A stretch of DNA of 64,000 bases, taken from the NCBI GenBank assembly GCA_037976565.1, contig CP137683.1, positions 1,956,637 through 2,020,636 on the forward strand, written 5' to 3'. Every line of letters starts with the position of its first letter. The first letter of the stretch is position 1. Position numbers and translations under genes: made by a program. The notes beneath the pieces are model-generated. The model worked only from the letters and a program-made list of their open reading frames with translations, made no database searches and had not been told where the DNA came from. This document shows positions 29,965 through 41,739 of the stretch, piece by piece. The DNA is from Mesocentrotus franciscanus (Eukaryota > Echinodermata > Echinoidea > Camarodonta > Strongylocentrotidae).

Positions 29965-30610
29965 CAGACCCCCAGGCGTGGATCCAGGGGCCAGTGGGCC
30001 TCCCCGCCAAATAGAGAGAGAGAAAAAAAAGAAGGAAAGGGAAGGAGAGAAAGGGAAAGTTAGAAGAGGAGAAAGAAAAAGGGGAAAAGAAGGAGATGGG
30101 GGGCGAAAGGGCCTTACCTCCTAGGCTGTTACCCCCCAAAAAAAACAAGAGAGAAGGAAGGAAAGGAAATAAAAAAAGGAAAAGAGGAGATAAAGGGAAG
30201 GAGAAAAAAGAGGAAGAATTAGAAAAGAAAAGAAGGGGATATCAGTTGCAATCTTCCCGCCAACAAGTTGTGGATCGGGGGGCAAAGGCCCTGCCTCTCC
30301 CCTCCCCAAAAAAAAGGAAGGGAAAGAGAGGAGAGCTAAAGGGAACAAAAAGAGGAAGAAGAAAAGAAAGGTGATTAGAAAGAAGGGAGATCAGTTGCGA
30401 TGAATCCCGCCAACAACGTGTGGATCGATCAGGGGGCAACAGGCTTCCTCCCCAGCAAACCCTAAAGAGAGAGTAAGGAAATGGAATGGGAAAGAGGAGA
30501 AAGTGAAGAAAAAAAAGAAAGAAGAAAGGTAGGAGAGATCAATTGCGTTTTCCCGCCATGCAACAAGGTGAGGCTCGAGGGGCACTGCATATGGCGCACT
30601 TATGGAGGGG
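29965..30610. repeat. Purine-rich tandem repeat, ~130-bp period (copy A)
   Basis: Four to five units, each with a 'cccgccaacaa..gtgtggatcg..gggggcaa.gcc' block and then a long GAAAGG-type purine tract. The Lys/Arg- and Phe/Leu-rich reading frames on both strands come from this composition. Confidence 0.75.
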
Positions 30611-30621
30611 CTTGGCGGGGG

Positions 30622-31290
30622 CAATATAATTCAAACATGGTTTATTTCTAGTTCGATACCGGTGATTTACAAATGTTGCTGAAATGATCGACATAGTTTT
30701 CCGAGATTGTTTATGCGTTTGTTGGAAAATGACAAATTCCTATATTTACAGTCAGGCAAGAAATGTGCTTATTTAGAGGCCTAAATGTCAAGGCCCGAGG
30801 AACGGCGGGGCTCGGGGCCTCGAGCCCCCCCCTTTTGAAAAAGTATATTAACGAGAAATAGAAAGAAAGAAAAAGAAAGAAAGAAAAGTGACCTGCCAGT
30901 GTCACAAAATACATAAAAATATGCTCATCTAACCTTGATTAAAGCCTCAAACCCTGAGCTTCCGGTAGCTCTGCCCCTGGATTCCACCTAGGGCCTAAGG
31001 CGGGCCCCTGAATGCTATCTGACCGTTATAAAATGCCTAAAACCCTGAGCTTCTGGGGCTCTGCCCCTGGACCCCACGCCAATTAGTGTCCTGCCAGTGT
31101 CACAAATAAGGTATCAAAATATGCTCATCTGACTGAATTAAATGCCCATACCCCTGAGCTTCCGGGGCTCCACCCTTGACCCCGCCAATTTACGCTACGC
31201 TCTACCTGATCATATATACTCATATATAGCCTCCCCACCCACTATGAAAAGCATTCAGCGGGCCTGCATGTAGAGTGGGGTGATGCAGAT
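30622..31290 (+). repeat. Dispersed repeat family A, copy 2
   Basis: Shares the order of blocks with 499-1110, starting near ATTCAAACATGGTTTAT and passing through 'gacaaattcctatatttacagtc'. It lacks 28 bases that are present in both copy 1 and copy 3. Confidence 0.8.
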
Positions 31291-32330
31291 TTTTGTCTGC
31301 CCCCCACCATACCCTTTTCCAGCACACAAACACATTAGGCACTCTCTGGAAGGGCCCACCATGCATTGCTATAAAAGTAGTCCACCATAGGGATGTTGCG
31401 AAGTGGTCATATGATGCACTTATATAGGACTACTTTTTATATCTCGACATGCGAGTTCCTCCAAAATATGGGAGTTTGCCCCCTGGGTAATATATGGAGG
31501 AATGTGAATGAATGTATTATACATGTACGTGTTTATTCAGCTCTCGTATCCTTCGGTCAACTTTCATTCACACATATTATCCTAACTCATTCATTTGTAA
31601 TTCATTAATGACATCTACTATAAATCAGTGCATTCAATCTACTTCCTGTATTCCCTTCCTTTTTCTCATCCTTTCACAATCACATATTCATTATGGGCCT
31701 TCCATTCTGCCTTTCACAATCATACGTTTCACCCAACAATTTTTCACAACCCACCCTACACTCTTCCTTTGGTCTATATTCTTCACCACACATTCTGGAC
31801 TACATGTACCTTTAACTACCAAGACATATTTATGTGAAATAATGATGGCAAATTATACCGTATCAATCATGTATTCATCCCTAATTACATTTAATAGAAA
31901 AGTACAACAATTACTTAATGGTATTGATATTTAATTTAGAAAACGAGATTGAATTTTTGTAATAAAAAATGGCTTTGTATGCAAAAAAATGTGCAATATA
32001 AAACTGGAAGTGATAGATTGAAACACAAATTATAATATAATATGTACATCTTTGACTGCGTAATTCCTTGCACATGTGCAGTGGTAAATTAAGTTTTCAT
32101 AGAAAATGGTGCATTTATATAATGACTAATGATTGGTAAAGAGAAGTCACAAGGAAATTACCTACATTGTAGTTATATTGGAGCCTTGTTATATGAGGGC
32201 CCAAAACCAGAATACAAAGAAGTGGGACCATCAAAATTACATTTGGATAATTATAGTGTTTATTATAACGAGGTTCCACTGTATTTAGATCAACGGTACA
32301 TGCCCACATTTTAAATGACGGGGGCAGCCC
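31291..32330. other. AT-rich DNA, nothing recognised (copy A; repeated at 37491-38518)
   Basis: The 140-codon and 71-codon frames here have no recognisable domain and no splice context. They appear twice only because the region is duplicated in the assembly. Confidence 0.5.
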
Positions 32331-32336
32331 GAGCAC

Positions 32337-32585
32337 AGGTGCAAACTGCTATCGTCTGACGATTGATGCCTCCTCCTTCTACAGCCGTCAAAGCCTGGGC
32401 CTAGTTACCAATGAAAAAGAGCTGGATTGGAAGTCCATTTGAATGCTGCATGAAAAGAAAAAGGTGCAAACTGCTATCGTCTGACGATTGATGCCTCCTC
32501 CTTCTACAGCCGTCAAAGCCTGGGCCTAGTTACCAATGAAAAAGAGCTGGATTGGAAGTCCATTTGAATGCTGCATGAAAAGAAA
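32337..32585 (+). repeat. Two tandem 125-bp units (copy A)
   Basis: The unit beginning AGGTGCAAACTGCTATCG and ending in 'gctgcatgaaaagaaaa' occurs twice head-to-tail with no visible difference, so the duplication is recent. Confidence 0.93.
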
Positions 32586-32789
32586 AAGAAAATTCAAATT
32601 CATCAGAAATCATGCACGGAACAAGAACATGTCTGGCACATTTTGATACAATTGACATCTTTTGATGCAATTTGGAACATTACATGTATAAGGACATATT
32701 CAACAAGTAACATTCCAATTTCCTTTTTTGCTACCAGAACTAGAGAAGCTCAAAGCTCCCACTTATGAAGAAATACATCTAAACCTGTA

Positions 32790-33035
32790 TATGTGGATAT
32801 GTCATCGGACTGCGGATCACAAGGTCCGCTGTTCGAGTTCCGCTGCATCACCAATGTTCTTTAGTAAGACATTAATCTACATTTGCCACACTCGACCTGG
32901 GTGAGGTAAATGGCTGGAATTAATTCCTTGAAATGCTAGAGCGCCGTAATGGTGGCACAGCTAAAGCCGGTTAATAATTTCTAAATTTGGAAGCGCATAG
33001 AGATGTTTAAAATGTGATATGCGCTACACATTTCT
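32790..33035 (+). mobile_element. tRNA-derived SINE (copy A)
   Basis: The head has 'tgcggatcacaaggtccgc' and the B-box-like TGTTCGAGTTCC. The body has 'gacctgggtgaggtaaatgg' and 'cacagctaaagccggtt'. Confidence 0.78.
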
Positions 33036-33443
33036 GCTTGTACATGAATATATGCAAGTATTGCACTTTTTGATGACATGCGCATACTAATTGTAATTGT
33101 TACACCTTACAGGTATATCGGATTTCGACGAAAATGGTATCAGAATGTGCATAAGACTTGCAGCGAAATCTCTGAAAATGTGAGGTTAACCATACTTGAC
33201 TGGAACCATCCGTTAATAGAAAGTACATGTAATATTTAAATATGTTTTTTTTGAATTACCAAATCAATTTTTATTAAAGGCCGTGTAGCTTGGCAAATAC
33301 TGGTTAATGCCATCTACGTCTTCTTTTGGACAACTGCACGTAAACGAATGGACTGGATTAACGGTAGTCAGCGACTTAATCTCGATTAGCCCCGAGTCAG
33401 GCCATGGGAAAGACACTTAGTCTCGTCAGTCTACACTCCCTTT

Positions 33444-33943
33444 NNNNNNNNNNNNNNNNNNNNNNNNNNNNNNNNNNNNNNNNNNNNNNNNNNNNNNNNN
33501 NNNNNNNNNNNNNNNNNNNNNNNNNNNNNNNNNNNNNNNNNNNNNNNNNNNNNNNNNNNNNNNNNNNNNNNNNNNNNNNNNNNNNNNNNNNNNNNNNNNN
33601 NNNNNNNNNNNNNNNNNNNNNNNNNNNNNNNNNNNNNNNNNNNNNNNNNNNNNNNNNNNNNNNNNNNNNNNNNNNNNNNNNNNNNNNNNNNNNNNNNNNN
33701 NNNNNNNNNNNNNNNNNNNNNNNNNNNNNNNNNNNNNNNNNNNNNNNNNNNNNNNNNNNNNNNNNNNNNNNNNNNNNNNNNNNNNNNNNNNNNNNNNNNN
33801 NNNNNNNNNNNNNNNNNNNNNNNNNNNNNNNNNNNNNNNNNNNNNNNNNNNNNNNNNNNNNNNNNNNNNNNNNNNNNNNNNNNNNNNNNNNNNNNNNNNN
33901 NNNNNNNNNNNNNNNNNNNNNNNNNNNNNNNNNNNNNNNNNNN
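33444..33943. other. Assembly gap, exactly 500 N
   Basis: The round number indicates an arbitrary gap size. Reading frames drawn across it have no meaning. Confidence 0.99.
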
Positions 33944-33944
33944 C

Positions 33945-34172
33945 CCGGTGTCGTGGCGAGATGTGTCTTAGCGAAATCACGTCTGTACAGACGCATCTCG
34001 CCTGGCGAGCTGCGTCTTACAGACACATCTTGCCGCATTCCCCCGGCGAGATGTGTCTCCTAGATCGGCGAGATGAGTCTGCGATTGGCGAAAAGTGTCC
34101 ACTGGCCGATCGGCGAGATGAGTCTGCTAGCGATTGGCGAAAAGTGTCTACTGCAGTACTGGCCGATTTGTT
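33945..34172. repeat. Cluster of GGCGAGATGTGTCT-like motifs (copy B)
   Basis: Same array as at 27816, unit for unit, in the duplicate sequence. Confidence 0.85.
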
Positions 34173-34666
34173 TTACTTTCGTGTCCCATCTAAAGGAACT
34201 AGATGTTTTTTTTTTTACATGATGATGATATTGTCTAAAAATATATTTAATAACGTTCCTAAAACCCGTGAAATGCAAGTGCATTTATTGCATCATAATT
34301 TAACCATTTAAAAATAACTATGCACGCTGCTGAGGCAGATATCATTACTTACTATTCCTAGAAACTTTGAAGTTAAACAAAAATGTAACAGGTGATGTGG
34401 GGAAAACTTTTTTAAATTGTATTATATTATCTTGTATTTATTAAATATTTTCTGCCTATATGACAGTGAGAATATGATATAATACATAACTCAACTGTTA
34501 TTGTATATATTAAAATTTTGAATGTCTAAACTGCAGAGCATTTGACATGTGATGTGCGAAAAGAATGACTGCTGATTTGTGAAATGTTTCCTTTATAATA
34601 TTTTGTAAAATGATTATTCTATACAAAGATATCAAAAAGTTATATGACAGGAGGGGAAGAGGGGAA

Positions 34667-34703
<37 letters not shown>

Positions 34704-34799
34704 GGTGAGAGAGAAGAGAGGATGCAATGTTGATATTTGAAACACCTTTGATGACTGTACTTAAAAGGCAAGATTTAGAACAAAAATTAGAAACAAAAA

Positions 34800-35345
34800 C
34801 ACAAAAAATGCCCCCCATGTTTTCGAGTGCCCCTTTTACTTCAGATACGGTGCCCCTGTTTAGAAACAAATATGTTTCCGATCCTCCGGGGCACGCCCCA
34901 ACACTTTTCAAGTACCCCAAAGTTCCCTTTTACAGAGGAAAATGTCCCTTTACTTCCTCTTCAAATAAATAGCCCTAAGTTAGTTTGACATATGACCTTT
35001 TCCTTGTTCATATAATTGCCTTTTGTCCTTCTGATAAGTGACACTTTTCCCCTTCTTACAAATGCCCCTTTTCAACTGTGTAAATGCCCCTATTCAAATC
35101 TGACATGTGCCCGTTTTCCTTTTTAATAAGTGCTCCTTTTAATCTCTGATTAGTGCTCCTTTTTACTATTCACAAGTGATCCCTTTTCCTTTCTTACAAG
35201 TGCCTTTGTTCCTTTTATTAAGAGCCCTTTCCACGTCTCATAAATACCCCCTTTAACCTCTGATAGAATAATGCCCTTATTAAAATCTGATAGATGCATG
35301 CCTCTTTTCCTTTGTAATAAGTGCCCTTTTTTCCTTTCTACGTAA
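34800..35345 (+). repeat. Degenerate ~25-bp C/T-rich tandem repeat (copy B)
   Basis: Duplicate of the repeat at 28670-29240. Confidence 0.7.
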
Positions 35346-36094
35346 CATGTGCTCCTAATTTAAAGCGACTAATAGCATTTTTTCTCGAGTGTTCACCCTC
35401 AAACTCATTGCCATGTTCTCGCATATTTTCAGTTGCTGTAAATTATGTAACTACATCATGTATTTACAAATCTTTTCAGTCATTCATGATGAGATTGTGG
35501 TTAAAACCCCATCAGGATTGGATTTGTCCTCTTTAATTGTGTCCTCATAAATCTTACAATTTTTGCTCGCTCTCATTGCTCACTCGAAAATGGAAATTCA
35601 GACCATCACACCCAGCCGCAAAATCATAATAAACAGTGAAATCATCCCTGATATTGAAATGTATCAATCACAATAATTATAAGGGTACATGTGTATACCA
35701 ATGTTTGAAAATTGTATATTTTTGCTTTGAGGTTATCTTTTAAGTGCCTCTTTCTTCAAGAAAGTGCCCTTTATGGTGCCCCAACTTTTAAAGACGCTCC
35801 GCCACCCTTGTACCACATTATGTTTTTATTTGAATATCGTGGGCTTTTCCGATACAATGTTGCTATATCATGTTTATTACTTAGCATTTCCTGGTCCACT
35901 GTGATGCGAGTCTTTCTGTGCTACGGGTCATTACGACTTAAAAAAAATTAATCCTGAAGCTTAATAAATAGCACTACTTGCTACCTACAGGACATGAATA
36001 TCGAATTATAAAGATCATAATATGTTTGCAAAAATTTAATGAAATATGATACCTAACACATTATATATTTTAATGAATTGTACTGCTCCAACTC

Positions 36095-36770
36095 AGACCC
36101 CCCCGGCGTGGATCCAGGGGCCGAGGGCCTCCCCGCCAAATAGAGAGAGAGAAAAAAAAGAAGGGAAAGGGAAGGAGAGAAAGGGAAAGAAGAGGGAGAA
36201 GAAAAAGGGGAAAAGAAGGAGATGGGGGCGAAAGGGCCTTACCTCCTAGGCTGTTACCCCCCAAAAAAAAACAAGAGAGAAGGAAGGAAAGGGAAATAAA
36301 AAAAGGAAAAGAGGAGATAAAGGGAAGGAGAAAAAAGAGGAAGAATTAGAAAAGAAAAGAAGGGGATATCAGTTGCAATCTTCCCGCCAACAAGTTGTGG
36401 ATCGGGGGCAAAGGCCTTGCCTCTCCCCTCCCCCGCCAAAAAAAAAGAGAAGGAAGGGAAAGAGGAGAGCTAAAAGGGAACAAAAAAGAGGAAGAAGAAA
36501 AGAAAGGTGATTAGAAAGAAGGGGAGATCAGTTGCGATGAATCCCGCCAACAACGTGTGGATCGATCAGGGGGGAGGGGGGCAACAGGCTTCCTCCCCAG
36601 CAAACCCTAAAGAGAGAGAAGTAAGGAAATGGAATGGGAAAGAGGAGAGAAAGTGAAGAAAAAAAAGAGAAAGAAGAAAGGTAGGAGAGATCAATTGCGT
36701 TTTTCCCGCCATGCAACAAGGTGAGGCTCGAGGGGGGCACTGCATATGGCGCACTTATGGAGGGGGAGCT
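36095..36770. repeat. Purine-rich tandem repeat (copy B)
   Basis: Duplicate of 29965-30610, with slightly different homopolymer lengths. Confidence 0.75.
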
Positions 36771-36774
36771 TGGC

Positions 36775-37490
36775 GGGGGCAATATAATTCAAACATGGTT
36801 TATTTCTAGTTCGATACCGGTGATTTACAAATGTTGCTGAAATGATCGACATAGTTTTCCGAGATTTTTCCTCACTTTTTAGTAAATTATAATTGTTTAT
36901 GCGTTTGTTGGAAAATGACAAATTCCTATATTTACAGTCAGGCAAGAAATATGCTTATTTAGAGGCCTAAATGTCAAGGCTCGAGGAACGGCGGGTCGGG
37001 GCCTCGAGCCCCCCACCTTTTTGAAAAAGTATATTAACGAGAAATAGAAAGAAAGAGAAAAAGAAAGAAAGAAAAGTGACCTGCCAGTGTCACAAAATAC
37101 ATAAAAATATGCTCATCTGACCTTAATTAAAGCCTCAAACCCTGAGCTTCCGGTAGCTCTGCCCCTGATTCCACCTAGGCCCTAAGGCGGGCCCCTGAAT
37201 GCTCATCTGACCGTTATAAAATGCCTAAAACCCTGAGCTTCTGGGGCTCTGCCCCTGGACCCCACGCCAATTAGTGTCCTGCCAGTGTCACAAATAAGGT
37301 ATCAAAATATGCTCATCTGACTGAATTAAATGCCCATACCCCTGAGCTTCCGGGGCTCCACCCTTGACCCCGCCAATTTACGCTACGCTCTACCTGATCA
37401 TATATACTCATATATAGCCTCCCCACCCACTATGAAAAGCATTCAGCGGGCCTGCATGTAAGAGTGGGGTGATGCAGATTTTTGTCTGCC
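36775..37490 (+). repeat. Dispersed repeat family A, copy 3
   Basis: Same as copy 2 but with the 28-base segment 'tttcctcactttttagtaaa...' retained at about 36867-36894. Confidence 0.8.
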
Positions 37491-38524
37491 CCCCACCATA
37501 CCCTTTTCCAGCACACAAACACATTAGGCACTCTCTGGAAGGGCCCACCATGCATTTGCTATAAAAGTAGTCCACCATAGGGATGTTGCGAAGTGGTCAT
37601 ATGATGCACTTATATAGGACTACTTTTTATATCTCGACATGCGAGTTCCTCCAAAATATGGGAGTTTGCCCCCTGGGTAATATATGGAGGAATGTGAATG
37701 AATGTATTATACATGTACGTGTTTATTCAGCTCTCGTATCCTTCGGTCAACTTTCATTCACACATATTATCCTAACTCATTCATTTGTAATTCATTAATG
37801 ACATCTACTATAAATCAGTGCATTCAATCTACTTCCTGTATTCCCTTCCTTTTTCTCATCCTTTCACAATCACATATTCATTATGGGCCTTCCATTCTGC
37901 CTTTCACAATCATACGTTTCACCCAACAATTTTTCACAACCCACCCTACACTCTTCCTTTGGTCTATATTCTTCACCACACATTCTGGACTACATGTACC
38001 TTTAACTACCAAGACATATTTATGTGAAATAATGATGGCAAATTATACCGTATCAATCATGTATTCATCCCTAATTACATTTAATAGAAAAGTACAACAA
38101 TTACTTAATGGTATTGATATTTAATTTAGAAAACGAGATTGAATTTTTGTAATAAAAATGGCTTTGTATGCAAAAAAATGTGCAATATAAAACTGGAAGT
38201 GATAGATTGAAACACAAATTATAATATAATATGTACATCTTTGACTGCGTAATTCCTTGCACATGTGCAGTGGTAAATTAAGTTTTCATAGAAAATGGTG
38301 CATTTATATAATGACTAATGATTGGTAAAGAGAAGTCACAAGGAAATTACCTACATTGTAGTTATATTGGAGCCTTGTTATATGAGGGCCCAAAACCAGA
38401 ATACAAAGAAGTGGGACCATCAAAATTACATTTGGATAATTATAGTGTTTATTATAACGAGGTTCCACTGTATTTAGATCAACGGTACATGCCCACATTT
38501 TAAATGACGGGGCAGCCCGAGCAC

Positions 38525-38772
38525 AGGTGCAAACTGCTATCGTCTGACGATTGATGCCTCCTCCTTCTACAGCCGTCAAAGCCTGGGCCTAGTTACCAAT
38601 GAAAAGAGCTGGATTGGAAGTCCATTTGAATGCTGCATGAAAAGAAAAAGGTGCAAACTGCTATCGTCTGACGATTGATGCCTCCTCCTTCTACAGCCGT
38701 CAAAGCCTGGGCCTAGTTACCAATGAAAAGAGCTGGATTGGAAGTCCATTTGAATGCTGCATGAAAAGAAAA
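38525..38772 (+). repeat. Two tandem 124-bp units (copy B)
   Basis: The same head-to-tail duplication as at 32337, present on both haplotype-like copies. Confidence 0.93.
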
Positions 38773-38975
38773 AGAAAATTCAAATTCATCAGAAATCATG
38801 CACGGAACAAGAACATGTCTGGCACATTTTGATACAATTGACATCTTTTGATGCAATTTGGAACATTACATGTATAAGGACATATTCAACAAGTAACATT
38901 CCAATTTCCTTTTTTGCTACCAGAACTAGAGAAGCTCAAAGCTCCCACTTATGAAGAAATACATCTAAACCTGTA

Positions 38976-39226
38976 TATGTGGATATGTCATCGGACTGCG
39001 GATCACAAGGTCCGCTGTTCGAGTTCCGCTGCATCACCAATGTTCTTTAGTAAGACATTAATCTACATTTGCCACACTCGACCTGGGTGAGGTAAATGGC
39101 TGGAATTAATTCCTTGAAATGCTAGAGCGCCGTAATGGTGGCACAGCTAAAGCCGGTTAATAATTTCTAAATTTGGAAGCGCATAGAGATGTTTAAAATG
39201 TGATATGCGCTACACATTTCTGCTTG
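38976..39226 (+). mobile_element. tRNA-derived SINE (copy B)
   Basis: Duplicate of the SINE at 32790-33035. Confidence 0.78.
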
Positions 39227-39694
39227 TACATGAATATATGCAAGTATTGCACTTTTTGATGACATGCGCATACTAATTGTAATTGTTACACCTTACAGGT
39301 ATATCGGATTTCGACGAAAATGGTATCAGAATGTGCATAAGACTTGCAGCGAAATCTCTGAAAATGTGAGGTTAACCATACTTGACTGGAACCATCCGTT
39401 AATAGAAAGTACATGTAATATTTAAATATGTTTTTTTGAGAATTACCAAATCCAATTTTTATTAAAGGCCGTGTAGCTTGGCAAATACTGGTTAATGCCA
39501 TCTACGTCTTCTTTTGGACAACTGCACGTAAACGAATGGACTGGATTAACGGTAGTCAGCGACTTAATCTCGATTAGCCCCGAGTCAGGCCATGGGAAAG
39601 ACACTTAGTCTCGTCAGTCTACACTCCCTTTAAGGTTGACAGTTGGGTTTATTTGACAAATAAATGTTAGATTAGGTTAGATTTGCCTAGTTCT

Positions 39695-40010
39695 GTCTGT
39701 ATACACATGGATTCCTGTAATCTGACTCCAGTGGTCTCAACAACGGAAAAGGGATGATTTTAAAAGAGATTGTTAGAGAAGGAAACTTTCATAACCATGT
39801 ACCTCTCCAAAACAGCCCATTATTTTGTTGTTCTGCCTTTGTCTCCTCAAGTTGTCATCTTGCTTCATCAGCGTTCATCTCCTATGGTGAAGCATCATCC
39901 TAAAATTTAAAATAATGCAAAAGCATTATACACAAATTATAATTGCCCTCATGTTGATCAGTCTTCTGAACAAGGATACATATGTTCAGCTGGGGGCAGT
40001 GTTCGTAGTA
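39695..40010. repeat. ~320-bp direct repeat, first copy
   Basis: Starts 'ctgtctgtatacacatgg', includes 'cataaccatgtacctctcc' and 'ctcctcaagttgtcatcttg', and is matched about 1.24 kb downstream at roughly 85-90% by eye. Confidence 0.85.
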
Positions 40011-40929
40011 GGTCCATGGGTAGATGATCAAGATTTTACTTTACCTAAAATGAAAACAACTTCTTTTTTAGGGGAGGTCGGGGTTGGTTAGGGCAATTAA
40101 ACCATTATAACCACATGTAGCTATTTCAGTGTGAGTTGAAAAATTGAATCAAGAGTTTCGCGGACATTATGCTTACATGAGAGGTAGTATGTCAATCCAC
40201 ATCCAGTACCATCCCCTTCCTCTCTCTAGAAAAATACATTTGTGAAAGTTATATGTAGTTTTTTTTAAGGAAGACATTGAAATTTTATAACCGTAGTCCC
40301 TGGGGCAATTTTGGGGAGAGGCTGCCCACATGTCAGAGAGACTCATTCTCACAAAGTTAGATCCCTTTCACCCAAGGATAATTCCTATCAAGTTTGCTTA
40401 AATTCCAGCAATCCTTTTATAGAAGTAAGAGTATATCAAAATATGACCCTGGGGCACCTGGGGCTGCCCCATGCCAGATGGTTACCTCATATCAACAACT
40501 TTAGATACTTCCTTTCCCAAGGACGATTCCTGTCAAGTTGAGCATTTTGCTGAGGTGAGCTAATAAATAATTTCTTAGATTTTCATCTACATGTATTTAT
40601 TAAATGAACCAAACTGTCAAACTTAATAGTACCGAAGGGCTATAAATGCCATATTTCATCGTCGTCTTGGTTACTGGTTCCAATCAACAGAGCCTGCGCA
40701 TGAGGTTCACCGCAAAATCATTCAAGCAACGGGATGGACCTGGGCAAATTCAGTGTGTGGCGCTGGTGTTATCACCACGCCATTGTTTAGCACAAAATTG
40801 TTTGGAACCAGCACCCTTGACAACTTGGCCAATACATCACACTTCGGTACTCTATAACCTTCATTTGTTTTTGATGATATTTCTACTATGATTCAAATCA
40901 ACTTGTTATCATGGTTAGATTTCCCATTT
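40011..40929. other. Spacer between the direct repeats
   Basis: Contains two loosely related blocks (about 40300-40420 and 40440-40540) sharing 'cccaagga..attcct.tcaagtt'. No gene is recognised. Confidence 0.45.
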
Positions 40930-41265
40930 CTGTCTGTATACACATGGAGTCCCTGTAATCTGGACTCCAATGGTCTCAACAAACAGAAAAAGGAAAATTT
41001 GAAAAGAGATTGTTGTCAGGGTAGAAGGAAACTTTCATAACCATGTACCTCTCCAAAACGGCCCATTATTTTGTTGTTCTGCCTTTGTCTCCTCAAGTTG
41101 TCATCTTGCTCCATCGGCGTTCATCTCCTATGGGAAAGCATCATCCTAAAAAATGAAGAAAAAAAAATGAAAAATTAAATATGTAAAAGCAGTATACACA
41201 AATTATAATTGCACTAATGTTCATCATTAAGTCTTCTCAACAAGAATACATGTTCACGTGGGGGC
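40930..41265. repeat. ~320-bp direct repeat, second copy
   Basis: Second copy of 39695-40010, in the same orientation. On the minus strand both keep an open stretch starting with Met, about 22 codons, ending at a potential GT donor. Confidence 0.85.
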
Positions 41266-41574
41266 AGTGTTTGATGATCAAGATTTTACCTCTTCTGTCC
41301 CCTCCCTCCTCATACAAATTTGTGACAGGTCATTTACAGAACTTGTTTCTGACAAATTTGTAAATCTACTGACTTTGGAAACATTGTTTCCAAACTCTTC
41401 CTGACACCCCCACAATATAAATTTTTTCAAATGATACCACTTTACTGTGGCCACATTAGTCCATCCTAGAAATGAATCACTTCCATACATTCTATTTACA
41501 AATGTTTAAAACATTTTGAAAAACAATCCAAAATTATCACATTTACTCCACAATTGTACTCATATACAGTCAAA

Positions 41575-41739
41575 CCTGCTTTAGTGACCACCTGTCTACA
41601 AAGACCACCTGTCTACAAGGACCACATTTTTGTTTCCCTTGAAAATGGTTTCTCATTGAAACATGTACTAAAGGAACCTGTCTACAAAGACCACTTTTTG
41701 TGTTTCCTTAGGCGGTCGCTATAGACAGGTTTGACTGTA
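41575..41739. mobile_element. 165-bp MITE, TACAGTCAAACCTG ends
   Basis: Starts TACAGTCAAACCTG and ends CAGGTTTGACTGTA. Inside are three 'ctgtctacaa.gaccac' repeats. TA at both edges fits a mariner/Tc1-type target duplication. Confidence 0.85.

Larger units (their letters stand above)
27816..33443 (+). repeat. Copy A of a ~5.65 kb sequence, left of the assembly gap
   Basis: Matches 33945-39632 base for base apart from homopolymer-length changes, scattered single-base differences and a 28-base deletion near 30706. The match begins at CCGGTGTCGTGGCGAG and stops exactly where the N run begins (CACTCCCTTT). Contains no recognised gene. Confidence 0.95.
33944..39632 (+). repeat. Copy B of the ~5.65 kb sequence, right of the gap
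   Basis: Starts directly at the gap edge with the same base at which copy A starts matching, and ends where copy A was cut off by the gap. After 39632 the sequence is new. The arrangement is that of two overlapping contig ends left unmerged. Confidence 0.95.

Noticed and set aside
31512..31934. 140-codon frame, found again at 37702-38124
   Set aside because: It is seen twice only because of the assembly duplication; no domain, no splice context, and AT/CATTC-rich composition.
33397..34063. Long reading frames on both strands across the N run
   Set aside because: They consist almost wholly of unknown bases from the 500-N gap.
27816..39632. True tandem segmental duplication
   Set aside because: The boundaries coincide with both edges of the arbitrary gap, which is what overlapping contig ends produce.
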